DNA from: Bacteroidetes bacterium OLB12
GTDB taxonomy: Bacteria > Bacteroidota > Bacteroidia > Cytophagales > Cyclobacteriaceae
Length of the DNA: 64,000 nucleotides
Assembly: GCA_001567185.1 (NCBI GenBank)
Contig: LNFR01000089.1
Coordinates: forward strand, 1-64,000
Reading direction: 5' to 3'
Shown: positions 1 to 9,159 of the stretch, piece after piece
Numbering within the stretch: position 1 is the first letter of the stretch
Layout: each line of letters starts with the position of its first letter
Translations under genes and position numbers: made by a program
Notes under the pieces: generated by a model
Told to the model about the DNA's origin: nothing
The model's database searches: none
Seen by the model: the letters and a program-made list of their open reading frames with translations, nothing else

Positions 1-611
1 GAACACCCAGGTAAGGTTTCATATTTCTCTCCTTCAGAGCAGTAATACACAACCGGTAGTCGTTATACTGGATGGAGTCACCCAGCAGAAAAACAGTAGC
101 TGATGCACTCTCTTTCCCTTCTGAAAACTTTGCAAGGGTATAGTGTGTTTCATCCTTGAGCGTAAATATTAATTGTCCGGGATTCACCTCGCCCTGATCG
201 GACCATGTAGCCGATACTGGCATATAGTCGTACGCATCGGTTGTCATGAAATAGCCCTCGCGATAAAACGAAATATGAAAATTCAGATCACGCACAACTT
301 TCTCAATGAGCGGATACGATCGGATTATGTAGGGTTCATTTAAATAATTCCGATATGGATCAATAAGGGAGTTTTTGTAAAGCAGTTCGGCACCTCCTGT
401 TTCCTGCATCTCGCGAATAATGATAGAGGCAGAGATTGGAAAAACCTTTTGCGTGTACCGGTTTTGATAAAAAGCAATAACGAGCGCAATAACAAAGGTT
501 ATAATCACCACATACCAAAACCGGATGGCCCTGGATAATACCCGCTTAAAATCCAAGGTAAATCCCTGATATTGATTATTATCCTCCTGATCAAAAAAAA
601 GTATCAGCCAT
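1..611 (-). CDS. Wzz/Wzc-type polysaccharide chain-length/tyrosine-kinase protein, N-terminal part (frame-broken, runs off window)
   Basis: The reading frame is open from about 592 to the left edge. It starts with a short cytoplasmic tail, then a hydrophobic segment (FWYVVIITFVIALVIAF), then a periplasmic Wzz-like region with the typical 'ISASIIIREMQETGG' stretch. Such proteins control polymer length in Wzx/Wzy or ABC polysaccharide export and often carry a C-terminal BY-kinase, which would lie outside the window. The natural ATG (611-609) sits one base after the stop of the Wza-like gene, but the 8-T run at 593-600 (minus strand) puts it out of frame; 7 T would give MADTFFDQEDNNQ and join cleanly. 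Either a one-base sequencing/assembly error or a real frameshift. Family assignment is good; whether a kinase domain follows is unknown. Confidence 0.75.
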
Positions 612-612
612 A

Positions 613-1416
613 CTATTTTGTTGAATTAATAAGCGTAATGGTTATCAATAATAGAGAAAGAGAGGATAGTACAAGCGACAAATTCTTGCCAAAATAAGTC
701 TGGTATGGCCGTTGGCGCAAGGCCGGAACAATGAGTATATCATTTTGATGAACAAAGTATTCTGGTGAGTTAATAAAATCTTCTTTCAGCAAATTCAAAT
801 AACGGACTTCAGTTTTGCCATCAACTTGTCTGATCAACTTAATATTTTGTTTATCCGCCAGGTCGGTAAGGCCACCGGCTAAACCAATGGCTTCAATATA
901 GTTGACACGATTATTTGAAAGTAATACGGTACCCTCCTGCTTGGCTTCACCTAAAATAGTAAATCTGAAGTTAATCAAACGAACTTTCACCACAGGTGAT
1001 TCCAAATACTGGTCAGCCAATGTCTGCAACTTATCCTGAACCTCATATACGGTAAGCCCAGCAACTTTAACTTTTCCAAGTACCGGAAAAAAGACCTCTC
1101 CTCTGGGATCAACCAACTCTCCAATTAATAGTGCATTATTCGCATTTAGGTTTTGATTCATTTGCTGATTCAACACCCCCCGGTTAAAAATATCATACTC
1201 TTGTGGTGTTAAACTCTCAAACCTTACAGAAATGTTATCTTCTGGCTGAATTCTGTATTCGTAATTCTGTCTGTCATATGACCTTACCACTGTATCCTTT
1301 GGAAGGTCGGCCACGTTCACATCATCCTTTTGGAGTAATACATACTTTTTGTTTGTAACACAAGAGGTTCCAAGCAAGGCAATTGACAAAGCAAAAAATA
1401 GTGTCTTGTTATTCAT
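613..1416 (-). CDS. Wza-like polysaccharide export outer-membrane lipoprotein
   Basis: This is a 267-residue polysaccharide biosynthesis/export protein. An ATG at 1416 is preferred over 1428 because it begins a clean lipoprotein signal (MNNKTLFFALSIALLGTSC), with the acylated Cys at residue 19. Residues about 50-130 match the Poly_export fold (EYRIQPEDNISVRF), followed by an SLBB-like segment (FTILGEAKQEGTVLL and NYIEAIGLAGGLTD). The C-terminus has a hydrophobic helix (LSLVLSSLSLLLITITLI), consistent with the outer-membrane helix of Wza-family exporters. The next gene (Wzz/Wzc-like) starts one base after its stop, so the pair is probably translated together as the export complex of the polysaccharide made by the upstream genes. 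Confidence 0.88.
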   Translation of the reverse strand: MNNKTLFFALSIALLGTSCVTNKKYVLLQKDDVNVADLPKDTVVRSYDRQNYEYRIQPEDNISVRFESLTPQEYDIFNRGVLNQQMNQNLNANNALLIGELVDPRGEVFFPVLGKVKVAGLTVYEVQDKLQTLADQYLESPVVKVRLINFRFTILGEAKQEGTVLLSNNRVNYIEAIGLAGGLTDLADKQNIKLIRQVDGKTEVRYLNLLKEDFINSPEYFVHQNDILIVPALRQRPYQTYFGKNLSLVLSSLSLLLITITLINSTK

Positions 1417-1540
1417 GGTAAAAGTCAAACCTCAAACCTACTAAAAATCATCTGGTTGCCCAATTTTGTATCGCTGCACTTCGTGGATAATTTGCTTTAT
1501 CATTCCTTGCGCCCAGAAAAAACTCAGATTAATCATAAAA

Positions 1541-2656
1541 TCAAAGCGTGTTAATCGTATCGCAAATATACATCAACTGATCTTCGGTTAACTCCGTGTG
1601 CATGGGGAGAGAAAGCACCCTTGACGTGAGAGTTTCAGAAGCATTCAGATTTTCAATTCCGGCATATCGGTAAGCGTCTGTTTTATGTAAAGCAACCGGG
1701 TAATAAACCATGCTGGGTATCCCCTTCTCCTGAAGGTGATTTTTTATTTTATCCCGATCTCTACTGTTAACTAAAATCGTATACTGATGAAATACATGCG
1801 TACTGTAAGACGCCCGAACCGGAATTGAAAGCCAGTCAACCAACCTCAGTTGCTTATCATAAAAAGCGGCTGCCAGTTGTCGGTTGGCAATATACTGATC
1901 CAATGCCTTTAACTTCACTTTAAGAATTGCCGCCTGCATGGTGTCGAGCCTGGAGTTTACTCCTACACGGTCGTAGAAATATTTTTTTGATTGCCCATGC
2001 CCCGCAATGCTTTTCATAACCCGGGCCAGATTTTCATCATTTGTAATGATTGCCCCGCCATCACCATAACAGCCCAGGTTTTTACTTGGAAAAAAAGAAG
2101 TTGTACCGATGTGGCCGATTGTACCTAATTTCTTTTTGGCCCCATTGTTAAAGATATAGTCTGCCCCAATTGCCTGGGCATTGTCCTCAATAACATACAA
2201 ATTATACAAGGCAGAAAGAGCCATTAATTGCTCCATGGGAGCAGCCTGGCCAAACAAATGAACCGCAATTATCGCTTTGGTTTTCTTAGTAATCTTATGT
2301 TTTACATCCTCCACATCCAGTGTGAATAATTGCGGATCCACATCGCAAAAAACCAATTTGTATTTAAGCAAGGCTACTACTTCAGCAGCAGCAACATAGT
2401 TAAATGCCGGAACAATTATTTCTGCATCGTCAGGCAGATTTAATGCCATCAGCGCAATCTGAAGAGCATCGGTGCCATTGGCACACCCAATTACATGTTC
2501 TGCACCTAAATACACGCCCAATTCGTGCTCAAATAACTTTACATCAGGTCCATTAATAAAGGACGAGCCTTCAATTACCTGGCGGATGCCCCTGTTTACT
2601 TCTTCCTCGATATGTTTATATTGACCAAACAGGTCAACCATCTGAATCTTATCCAT
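1541..2656 (-). CDS. wbpE: DegT/DnrJ/EryC1-family PLP sugar aminotransferase (WbpE-like)
   Basis: A 371-residue PLP-dependent sugar aminotransferase. The Schiff-base lysine is Lys192 in the [15 protein letters not shown] motif, and Asp158 in VIEDNAQA should contact the PLP ring nitrogen. Together with the two upstream genes it reproduces the WbpB-WbpE-WbpD set, in which WbpE transfers an amino group to the 3-keto sugar made by WbpB to give UDP-GlcNAc(3NH2)A. The start overlaps the 3' end of the acetyltransferase gene by 8 bases, so they are co-translated. The exact substrate is inferred from gene context; the family is wide and also includes WecE- and PseC-type enzymes. Confidence 0.85.
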   Translation of the reverse strand: MDKIQMVDLFGQYKHIEEEVNRGIRQVIEGSSFINGPDVKLFEHELGVYLGAEHVIGCANGTDALQIALMALNLPDDAEIIVPAFNYVAAAEVVALLKYKLVFCDVDPQLFTLDVEDVKHKITKKTKAIIAVHLFGQAAPMEQLMALSALYNLYVIEDNAQAIGADYIFNNGAKKKLGTIGHIGTTSFFPSKNLGCYGDGGAIITNDENLARVMKSIAGHGQSKKYFYDRVGVNSRLDTMQAAILKVKLKALDQYIANRQLAAAFYDKQLRLVDWLSIPVRASYSTHVFHQYTILVNSRDRDKIKNHLQEKGIPSMVYYPVALHKTDAYRYAGIENLNASETLTSRVLSLPMHTELTEDQLMYICDTINTL

Positions 2657-3233
2657 GCGTAACTTTACTTACCACACCATTTCTTAGTTGATACTTCTCA
2701 AGGCTCTCGGAACATATTGCCAAACCTGATGCATCGAATTGCAATTTCTGGCCGTACTCGCTTATCCAACCTCTTTGGCGTGCAGGATTACCTATCACCA
2801 AGGCATAGGGTGGCACATCTTTCGTTACCACAGCACCTGCGGCAATAAAAGCAAATGCTCCGATTTCAATACCACAAATAATAGTTGCATTAGCACCAAT
2901 GGAGGCTCCCTTCCTTACATAGGTTTTCTTATATTCTGATTTTCGGTTAACCGCACTTCGTGGATTGATTACATTGGTAAACACCATTGAAGGACCCAGG
3001 AAAACGTCATCTTCACAAACTACTCCGGTATAAATTGAAACGTTATTCTGAACTTTTACATTATTGCCCAACCTCACTTCAGGCGACACCACCACATTCT
3101 GACCTAAGTTACAATTCTCACCAATCACACAGTTATGCATAATGTGTGAAAAGTGCCAGATTTTTGTGCCCGCTCCAATACTACAACCCTCGTCAATAAT
3201 TGCACTTGGATGTGCTGAAATTGTTTTATCCAT
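2649..3233 (-). CDS. wbpD: Left-handed beta-helix sugar N-acetyltransferase (WbpD-like)
   Basis: A 194-residue acetyltransferase made mainly of hexapeptide repeats ([19 protein letters not shown], then [20 protein letters not shown]) with the C-terminal pattern [19 protein letters not shown] common to this fold. It resembles WbpD, which N-acetylates the 3-amino group of UDP-GlcNAc(3NH2)A. I choose the ATG at 3233 ([10 protein letters not shown]), which begins one base after the stop of the dehydrogenase gene, rather than an upstream in-frame start that would overlap that gene by 32 bases. The stop overlaps the aminotransferase start. Substrate assignment rests on the three-gene context. Confidence 0.85.
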   Translation of the reverse strand: MDKTISAHPSAIIDEGCSIGAGTKIWHFSHIMHNCVIGENCNLGQNVVVSPEVRLGNNVKVQNNVSIYTGVVCEDDVFLGPSMVFTNVINPRSAVNRKSEYKKTYVRKGASIGANATIICGIEIGAFAFIAAGAVVTKDVPPYALVIGNPARQRGWISEYGQKLQFDASGLAICSESLEKYQLRNGVVSKVTHG

Positions 3234-3234
3234 G

Positions 3235-4251
3235 CTATTTCTGTCTGAACTGGTATATCCTTTCAATAATGTCCACCACCTTCATGCCTTCCAGAGCATT
3301 GGCGGTAATGGTATCGCTACCATTTAAAGTATTGACCACGTTCTCAAAAACATAATGATGATTCGCTGCGCTTCCTTTAAACGGTCCGTAATCGTTCGGT
3401 GGGTTTGTTTCTGGTAACACCGGCTTTTCATAATCCTTTACATGACAGTACTCTATTTCATTCATATACTGTCCACCTATTTTGACTGATCCATTCGTGC
3501 CCACAACTGCAATTGAACTCTCCATGTTGGTATCCCATACCGAGGTTGAAAAATTGATACAACCCAGTCCACCCTTAACAAATTCAAAATTAACCGTTCC
3601 GGAATCTTCAAACTCGGTGGTATTTTGATGATTAAAATCCCTTAAAGCCGCATAAATATTTTTTACATCACCAAAAACCCAAAACATAATATCAATAAAG
3701 TGACTGAATTGTGTGAATAACGTGCCTCCATCCAAGGCCATTGTTCCTTTCCAGGAACCCTTCTTATAATACCGGTCATCGCGATTCCAATAACAATTTA
3801 CCTGCACCATTAATATATCACCTAATATTCCATCGGCAACAATTTGCTTTAACCACTTACTGGGTGGGCTATACCGATTTTGTTTAACTACAAACACATT
3901 GCGTGCTACCTGCAATGATTTTTCAACCACCCGCTCGCAAGACTGTCTGGTTAGTCCCATTGGTTTTTCTACAACAACATGGCATTTGTTTTCAAGAGCG
4001 ATCAGCGCATGTTCTATATGTAATCCGTTAGGGGTACAAATACAAACAACATCAACCGGAATATTCGAGTTGAAAAAATCCTGAATAGATGTAAAGAAGG
4101 GTACCCCGGCTGGAAAAAGTGCATGGTCTTTTGCTGCTGAATCTGAATCAACAATGGCCATCAATTTGGCACCTTTAAAATCATTGATTATGGTTGCATG
4201 TCTCTTGCCAATATGACCAAAACCAACTACTGCAAATTTTATTTCACCCAC
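3235..4251 (-). CDS. wbpB: Gfo/Idh/MocA-family nucleotide-sugar dehydrogenase (WbpB-like)
   Basis: A 338-residue oxidoreductase with an N-terminal Rossmann fold ([14 protein letters not shown], GxGxxG) and the family's EKPMGLT motif, whose Lys is near the active site. The C-terminal alpha/beta domain (about 125-325) binds the sugar. In the WbpB/WbpE/WbpD pathway this enzyme oxidises C3 of UDP-GlcNAcA. It starts the tight run of three genes (spacing one base, then an 8-base overlap). The pathway's first enzyme, a UDP-GlcNAc 6-dehydrogenase (WbpA), is not in the window and must be encoded elsewhere if the assignment is right. Confidence 0.85.
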   Translation of the reverse strand: MGEIKFAVVGFGHIGKRHATIINDFKGAKLMAIVDSDSAAKDHALFPAGVPFFTSIQDFFNSNIPVDVVCICTPNGLHIEHALIALENKCHVVVEKPMGLTRQSCERVVEKSLQVARNVFVVKQNRYSPPSKWLKQIVADGILGDILMVQVNCYWNRDDRYYKKGSWKGTMALDGGTLFTQFSHFIDIMFWVFGDVKNIYAALRDFNHQNTTEFEDSGTVNFEFVKGGLGCINFSTSVWDTNMESSIAVVGTNGSVKIGGQYMNEIEYCHVKDYEKPVLPETNPPNDYGPFKGSAANHHYVFENVVNTLNGSDTITANALEGMKVVDIIERIYQFRQK

Positions 4252-4302
4252 AACATTAAAGAATAAACAACAAATATATCATTAATCATTACCAATCGTT
4301 TT

Positions 4303-5130
4303 CTAACTTCTGCTCAAATCCCAAAACCGCTTAATTAAAATCAAAAACTCGCGCATCTCGTGCAAGGGTACCATGTTGGGGCCATCGCTCAGTGCTTTTT
4401 CAGGTTGGGGATGTGTTTCAATAAAAAAACCATCCACGCCTGCTGCTGCGGCAGCCTTTGCCAGGTAGGGTGCAAATTGCCGGTCGCCACCACTTTTGCC
4501 CCCTAACCCACCGGGCCGTTGAATACTGTGTGTAACATCAAAAACCACCGGTGCATACTGCCGCATGATAGGAAGCGAGCGCATGTCCACCACCAGGTTG
4601 TGATAACCAAAACTGGAACCCCGCTCGGTCAGAAACACCTTGTTGTTTCCCTCTCCGCGCACTTTATCCAGGGCATAGCGCATATCTTCCGGTGCCATAA
4701 ACTGCCCCTTCTTTACTTTAACCGGTTTGCCGGTTTTAGCGGCTGCAACTAATAAATCGGTTTGGCGACAAAGAAAGGCCGGTATCTGCAAAACATCCAC
4801 CACGGCTGCCACTTCAGCACACTGGCCCGACTCATGTACATCGGTTACCACGGGCACCTTCAGATCGTTTCGTACCATCGCTAAAATTTCAAGGCCCATG
4901 TCCATAGACGGGCCGCGGTATGACCCCGAAGAGGTACGATTGGCCTTATCATACGAAGCCTTAAACACATAGTCGATGCCCAACTCTTCACAAATCTTTT
5001 TTACCTGCGTGCCGGTTTCCATGCAAATATCATAACTCTCGGCTGCACACGGGCCGGCAAACAAAACCATGCGGTCGCCACCCAGGGTTATCTTATCCGT
5101 TAGTGCTACTTTATCTTTAAACAGATCCAC
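4303..5130 (-). CDS. kdsA: 3-deoxy-8-phosphooctulonate synthase (KDO-8-P synthase)
   Basis: A 275-residue class of PEP-dependent aldolase joining PEP and arabinose-5-phosphate to make KDO-8-phosphate for lipopolysaccharide inner core. Recognisable blocks are the FAGPCAAES start of the barrel, FKASYDKANRTSSGSYRGP, VVTDVHE, PAFLCRQTDLL, ERGSSFGYHNLVVDMRSLP, FDVTHSIQRPGG and the ending ETHPQPEKALSDGPNM. Length is normal for KdsA. It lies 13 bases downstream of kdsC, so the two KDO steps are co-transcribed, and it is followed after 51 bases by the wbp genes. Confidence 0.96.
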   Translation of the reverse strand: MDLFKDKVALTDKITLGGDRMVLFAGPCAAESYDICMETGTQVKKICEELGIDYVFKASYDKANRTSSGSYRGPSMDMGLEILAMVRNDLKVPVVTDVHESGQCAEVAAVVDVLQIPAFLCRQTDLLVAAAKTGKPVKVKKGQFMAPEDMRYALDKVRGEGNNKVFLTERGSSFGYHNLVVDMRSLPIMRQYAPVVFDVTHSIQRPGGLGGKSGGDRQFAPYLAKAAAAAGVDGFFIETHPQPEKALSDGPNMVPLHEMREFLILIKRFWDLSRS

Positions 5131-5143
5131 TTTTTATATTCAA

Positions 5144-5691
5144 TTATGGTTTTAAAATCTTATCCAAAATTCCCTGCGAAGTCAGAATCAGGTCGCTCAC
5201 TTCGCGCACAACTCCCTCGCCACCACGGGCTTCAGTAACCAGATCAACCCGGGTTTGAACATACTTCAGCGCATCGGCCGGGCAAGCCGAGAGGCCACAA
5301 TTCCGGAGTATTTTCAAATCGTTTATATCGTCACCAACGTAGGCAACCTGCTTGCGCTTTAGTTTATGGAACGTAAGCAGTTTCTCAAACACACTGTACT
5401 TATCCATAATGCCCTGGTGGCAAAAGTCAAGCTTCAGTTCGGCCGCGCGATTGCTAACCAGTTTTGATTCCCTGCCGGTAATAATGCCCACCAGAATACC
5501 GGCTTTTTTTCAAATGGCTGATAATGTAGCCGTCCTTCACATTGAACCGTTTGGTTTCGCAGCCTGTCTCGTCATAAATAATTCCGCCATCGGTCATTAC
5601 TCCGTCCACATCAAAAAAAAAGGGCCTTAACCTGGGCCGCTTTCTTAATCTGCTCTTTCGAGTACTTACTCAGCACTTCTTTTACTGCCAT
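5144..5691 (-). CDS. kdsC: KDO-8-phosphate phosphatase (HAD family), split by two one-base insertions
   Basis: Residues from three frames together give a normal KdsC: MAVKEVLSKYSKEQIKKA from the ATG at 5691, then the catalytic HAD motif FFDVDGVMTDG, then GILVGIITGRES (motif II) and YVGDDINDLKIL (motif IV). Reading continuously requires removing one base from the 9-A run at 5613-5621 and one from the 7-T run at 5504-5510 (plus-strand letters). With these corrections the length (about 181 residues) is usual for the family. It removes phosphate from KDO-8-P, the step after kdsA just downstream. The two breaks most likely reflect homopolymer errors, since the rest shows no decay. Confidence 0.85.
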
Positions 5692-5804
5692 CGCAATGCG
5701 AGAATTCTTAATTAGGGGCCTAAAATTACGCAAAAACTATTGACTTCGATTATTGACAATTCCATTTGAATTACAGATCATTACCTGATACACAAGCCAA
5801 AAAA

Positions 5805-8237
5805 ATGAAACTTACCAGGATTAGTATTTCGCTGTTGGTAACCGTAGCCTTGATCTACGTGCTTAACCGGGGTTGGAATTTCGGAAGCCCCATTCCGCCT
5901 TTGGGTAAATTTTTGGATCCGTTTGGTGGCTTTTGGCAAAATGCCGAAACGAAGACAAGGCCTGACGAAATATTGAACCTGGCCGGTTTACGCGAGGAGG
6001 TAATAATCTATTACGATAGCCTGCTTATTCCACATGTGTTTGCTAAAAATGACGATGATTTACATTTGGCACAGGGATATGTTACAGCTGCTAACCGGTT
6101 GTGGCAAATGGAATTCCAAACCCATGCGGCTGCAGGCAGAATTTCGGAACTTATTGGCGATGCTGCCCTGGATTTCGACCGCAGGCAACGCAGGCTTGGT
6201 ATGGTTTACGCAGCCGAAAATGCCGTGAAAGCCATGGAGGCTAATCCGATTGCGGCCAACATGGTGAACAGCTACACGCAGGGAATAAATCAATATATTC
6301 AATCCCTTACGTATAAAGACCTACCCCTTGAATACAAGTTGCTGGACTACTGGCCCGAGAACTGGAGCCCCCTGAAATGCGGGTTGTTACTTAAAAATAT
6401 GGCGCTTACGCTGAACAGTGGCGATAAAGACCTGGAAATGACCAATGCGCTAAAACTTTTTGGCAAACCAATAATCGACCTGGTATGGCCCGATAATGAA
6501 AACGTGGGCGACCCGATTGTAGATAATGCCGGCAACTGGAACTTTAAACCCATTACGTTGGATAGCTTGCCCCTGGCATTGCCCGATGAGTTGGTAACGG
6601 TTAAACCCCTTGAAAAATCGCCTCCCGATGTAGGCAGTAACAATTGGGCGGTAAGCGGAACCAAAACACAAACCGGAGCCCCCATCCTGTGCAACGATCC
6701 GCACTTAAGCCTTTCATTACCATCTATCTGGTATGTAATTCACCTGCAGGCACCTGGTGTAAATGTGATGGGCGCCTCGTTACCCGGTGCACCTACTGTC
6801 ATCAGCGGGTTTAACGATTCCATTGCGTGGGGTGTAACGAATGCCCAACGCGACCTGGTAGATTGGTATAAAATTGAATTCAAAGACAAATCGAAGCGCG
6901 AATACAAAAGCGATAACACCTGGAAACCTGCCCGCCAGGTAGTAGAGAAATTTACCATTAAGGGTGGTAACGATTTTTACGATACCATCACCTTTACCCA
7001 TCACGGCCCGGTATTGTTTGATGATACATATCATGGCGACAGCGAAATGAAATATTTTTCCATGCGTTGGATTGCACACGATCCCTCCGAGGAAATCATC
7101 ACATTCTATAAATTAAACCGGGCAAAGAATCATGATCAATACATGGATGCGCTGAATCACTACGCATCGCCCGCACAAAACTTTGCCTTTGCCAGCGTAC
7201 GGGGCGATATCGCCATGCGCATACAAGGACGCTACCCGGTGCGCAGAAAAGAAGAAGGTAAATATATCTTAGACGGAACCCTTACCCGCACCGAGTGGCA
7301 GGCCTTTATTCCCAACGAACAAAACGTGATGTATAAAAATCCGGCCCGGGGTTTTGTCAGTTCAGCCAATCAATACCCGGTGGACTCCACCTACCCATAT
7401 TATATTAATGCCACCAGCTACGAGGCTTACCGCAACCGCAGAATCAACAAGCTGTTGAGTGAGATGACCGACATTACCCCGCGCGATATGATGGAGTTGC
7501 AATTCGATAATTACAATCTGAAAGCAGAAGAAAGCCTGCCCGTATTTATGCGTTACCTGGACACTACCGCGTTTACACCCGCTCAAGCCAATGCATACAA
7601 AATTCTTTCTTCCTGGGATTATGAAAACACGGCCGACTCGCAGGGAGCTTCCTATTATGAAGCCTGGTGGGATGCGCTCTTTCCATTGATATGGGATGAA
7701 ATTAAGAACTCAAAAGTGGAATTGGACAACCCCACCACCTATACCACCATCCGGTTAATTAAGGAAAAACCCGACCTGCTATTTTTTGATAGAGTAGAAA
7801 CACCCGAAAAAGAAACAGCCCGCGAGGTAATTCAACAAGCCTTTGCAAGCGGAGTTGATACAATTGAGAAATGGAAAACCGAAAAGAAAAAAGATCCACG
7901 CTGGGCGGATTACAAGGATACTTTTATCGGTCATTTATTAAGAGGGTTGCCTGCCTTTAGTTACCATATTCAACATGGAGGCAATCATGATATTGTAAAT
8001 GCATCTTCGCGCACCCATGGCCCCAGCTGGCGCATGGTGGTAAGTTTGGAAAAAACCGGGGTGCGGGCATGGGGAGTTTATCCGGGCGGACAATCGGGCA
8101 ACCCGGGTAGTCCGTTTTATAATAACATGCTCCTTACCTGGGCAAATGGAAATCATTACTCCTTTCAATTTAATGCCAACCCGAATCAATACAAATCGGG
8201 TGTTGCCACCCTCACGCTTAAACCCAAAACACCATGA
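5805..8237 (+). CDS. Penicillin acylase-family (Ntn) amide hydrolase, exported
   Basis: An 810-residue penicillin amidase-family protein. The start at 5805 (MKLTRISISLLVTVALIYVL) is preferred to an upstream TTG because it gives a normal signal/anchor helix. These enzymes are made as one precursor that cuts itself in front of a Ser which then becomes the N-terminal nucleophile of the beta chain; here this is Ser278 in DVGSNNWAVSG. Further family blocks are LAQGYVTAANRLWQMEF and CNDPHLSLSLPS. The C-terminal GNHDIVNASSR and GQSGNPGSP blocks match the acylase beta chain. Likely periplasmic; the family includes penicillin G acylases, acyl-homoserine lactone acylases and cephalosporin acylases, and the substrate cannot be told. 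It overlaps the next gene by four bases (ATGA). Confidence 0.9.
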   Translation: MKLTRISISLLVTVALIYVLNRGWNFGSPIPPLGKFLDPFGGFWQNAETKTRPDEILNLAGLREEVIIYYDSLLIPHVFAKNDDDLHLAQGYVTAANRLWQMEFQTHAAAGRISELIGDAALDFDRRQRRLGMVYAAENAVKAMEANPIAANMVNSYTQGINQYIQSLTYKDLPLEYKLLDYWPENWSPLKCGLLLKNMALTLNSGDKDLEMTNALKLFGKPIIDLVWPDNENVGDPIVDNAGNWNFKPITLDSLPLALPDELVTVKPLEKSPPDVGSNNWAVSGTKTQTGAPILCNDPHLSLSLPSIWYVIHLQAPGVNVMGASLPGAPTVISGFNDSIAWGVTNAQRDLVDWYKIEFKDKSKREYKSDNTWKPARQVVEKFTIKGGNDFYDTITFTHHGPVLFDDTYHGDSEMKYFSMRWIAHDPSEEIITFYKLNRAKNHDQYMDALNHYASPAQNFAFASVRGDIAMRIQGRYPVRRKEEGKYILDGTLTRTEWQAFIPNEQNVMYKNPARGFVSSANQYPVDSTYPYYINATSYEAYRNRRINKLLSEMTDITPRDMMELQFDNYNLKAEESLPVFMRYLDTTAFTPAQANAYKILSSWDYENTADSQGASYYEAWWDALFPLIWDEIKNSKVELDNPTTYTTIRLIKEKPDLLFFDRVETPEKETAREVIQQAFASGVDTIEKWKTEKKKDPRWADYKDTFIGHLLRGLPAFSYHIQHGGNHDIVNASSRTHGPSWRMVVSLEKTGVRAWGVYPGGQSGNPGSPFYNNMLLTWANGNHYSFQFNANPNQYKSGVATLTLKPKTP

Positions 8238-8560
8238 AATTTTTAGTTCAGTTAACGGCCACGGTGGTGGTATGCCTGGGTCTGCAATTATTCTTACCCT
8301 GGTGGAGCATTGCCGTGGGGGCAGCAGGTGTTGCTTTTGTTGTTGGCAATAAGGGGTTGAAATCTTTTGTTGCCGGGTTTCTGGCTATTGCACTCTTATG
8401 GGGTGTTTTTGCTCTTTCCATTGATTTACAGACAAAGGCAATACTCACCGATAAGATAAACCAATTGTTACCGCTTCATGCATTGGTGCTTACCATGCTG
8501 GTGGGTGGACTGGTGGGTGGTTTTGCTGCCTTAACCGGGGCGCTAATCAAATCCAGATAG
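8234..8560 (+). CDS. Small hydrophobic membrane protein of unknown function
   Basis: A 108-residue protein that is almost all membrane: helices at about 4-21 (LTATVVVCLGLQLFLPWW), 23-34, 40-60 (FVAGFLAIALLWGVFAL) and 76-103 (LTMLVGGLVGGFAALTGAL). I recognise no family. The ATG overlaps the stop of the acylase gene by four bases, which suggests translational coupling and a shared role or localisation, though this is inference. No other conserved motif is visible. Confidence 0.7.
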   Translation: MKFLVQLTATVVVCLGLQLFLPWWSIAVGAAGVAFVVGNKGLKSFVAGFLAIALLWGVFALSIDLQTKAILTDKINQLLPLHALVLTMLVGGLVGGFAALTGALIKSR

Positions 8561-8628
8561 CGTAGGCAAATCCTGCTCCATCCGATTAAAAATTGAAAAA
8601 AATGCGTTTATCAAGAGCAATTGAACGT

Positions 8629-8636
8629 TATATTTG
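8629..8636 (+). promoter_or_regulatory. Predicted -7 promoter element for the tRNA cluster
   Basis: TATATTTG, an exact match to the Bacteroidota -7 consensus TAnnTTTG, lies 25 bases before tRNA-Ser. A clear -33 TTTG is not present; only GTTT is found at about the right place (8606-8609). Confidence 0.55.
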
Positions 8637-8661
8637 CACTCCTTTTTAGGAAAAAGGTTCA

Positions 8662-8750
8662 GGAGAGGTGGGTGAGAGGCTTAAACCAGCAGTTTGCTAA
8701 ACTGTCGTACGGGTAAAACCGTACCGGGGGTTCGAATCCCCCCCCCTCCG
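8662..8750 (+). tRNA. tRNA-Ser (GCU)
   Basis: An 89-base tRNA with anticodon GCT in the loop TTTGCTAAA, a long variable arm (GTACGGGTAAAACCGTAC) typical of type II serine tRNAs, and T-loop TTCGAAT. The acceptor stem 5' GGAGAGG pairs with 3' CCCCTCC with one A-C mismatch at the fifth pair, where a T would complete the stem. The mismatch sits in a run of nine C and may be a base-call problem. Confidence 0.93.
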
Positions 8751-8753
8751 CTC

Positions 8754-8827
8754 GGTCTCATAGCTCAACTGGATAGAGCAGCTGCCTTCTAAGCAGCAGG
8801 TTGCTGGTTCGAGTCCAGCTGGGATCA
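8754..8827 (+). tRNA. tRNA-Arg (UCU)
   Basis: A 74-base tRNA with anticodon TCT in the loop CTTCTAA flanked by the stem GCTGC/GCAGC, D-arm AGCTCAACTGGATAGAGC and T-loop TTCGAGT. The acceptor stem GGTCTCA/TGGGATC pairs with two G-U pairs. It follows tRNA-Ser by three bases, so both come from one transcript. Confidence 0.95.
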
Positions 8828-8880
8828 CAAAGAATTGGTTGCTGAGATTGTTTTTATATCTTCGCGCCTCCTTTTAGGAT

Positions 8881-8954
8881 CGGGGTGTAGCGTAGCCCGG
8901 TATCGCGCTTGGTTTGGGACCAAGAGGTCGTCAGTTCGAATCTGGCCACCCCGA
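8881..8954 (+). tRNA. tRNA-Pro (UGG)
   Basis: A 74-base tRNA with anticodon TGG in the loop TTGGGAC, anticodon stem TTGGT/CCAAG(A), T-loop TTCGAAT and acceptor stem CGGGGTG/CACCCCG, starting with the C1 usual for tRNA-Pro. The upstream sequence has TATCTTCG, close to the -7 promoter consensus, so it may also have its own start. Confidence 0.95.
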
Positions 8955-8960
8955 CTTAAT

Positions 8961-9000
8961 AAAACCCTTTATGTAGTACACATAGAGGGTTTTTTATTTT
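8961..9000 (+). terminator. Rho-independent terminator of the tRNA cluster
   Basis: The inverted repeat AAAACCCTTTATG / CATAGAGGGTTTT with a short loop is followed directly by a T-rich tract (TTTTTATTTT), seven bases after tRNA-Pro. Confidence 0.8.
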
Positions 9001-9159
9001 CTAACCTCTGCCTTTGGCATAAAGCCGAAACGAATCTGGCCGTAATATCTCCACTATTGTTCTTAAGATTTTTACAACAATCAGGATAGTACATAACAGA
9101 ACTGCGATTGTCATTGATTAAAATTGAAGTTGAGAAAATATTTCACTTTTACAGAAAGT

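Noticed and set aside
8835-9089. Open frame of 84 residues over the tRNA-Pro gene
   Set aside because: It runs through a tRNA and its terminator and has no recognisable protein features.
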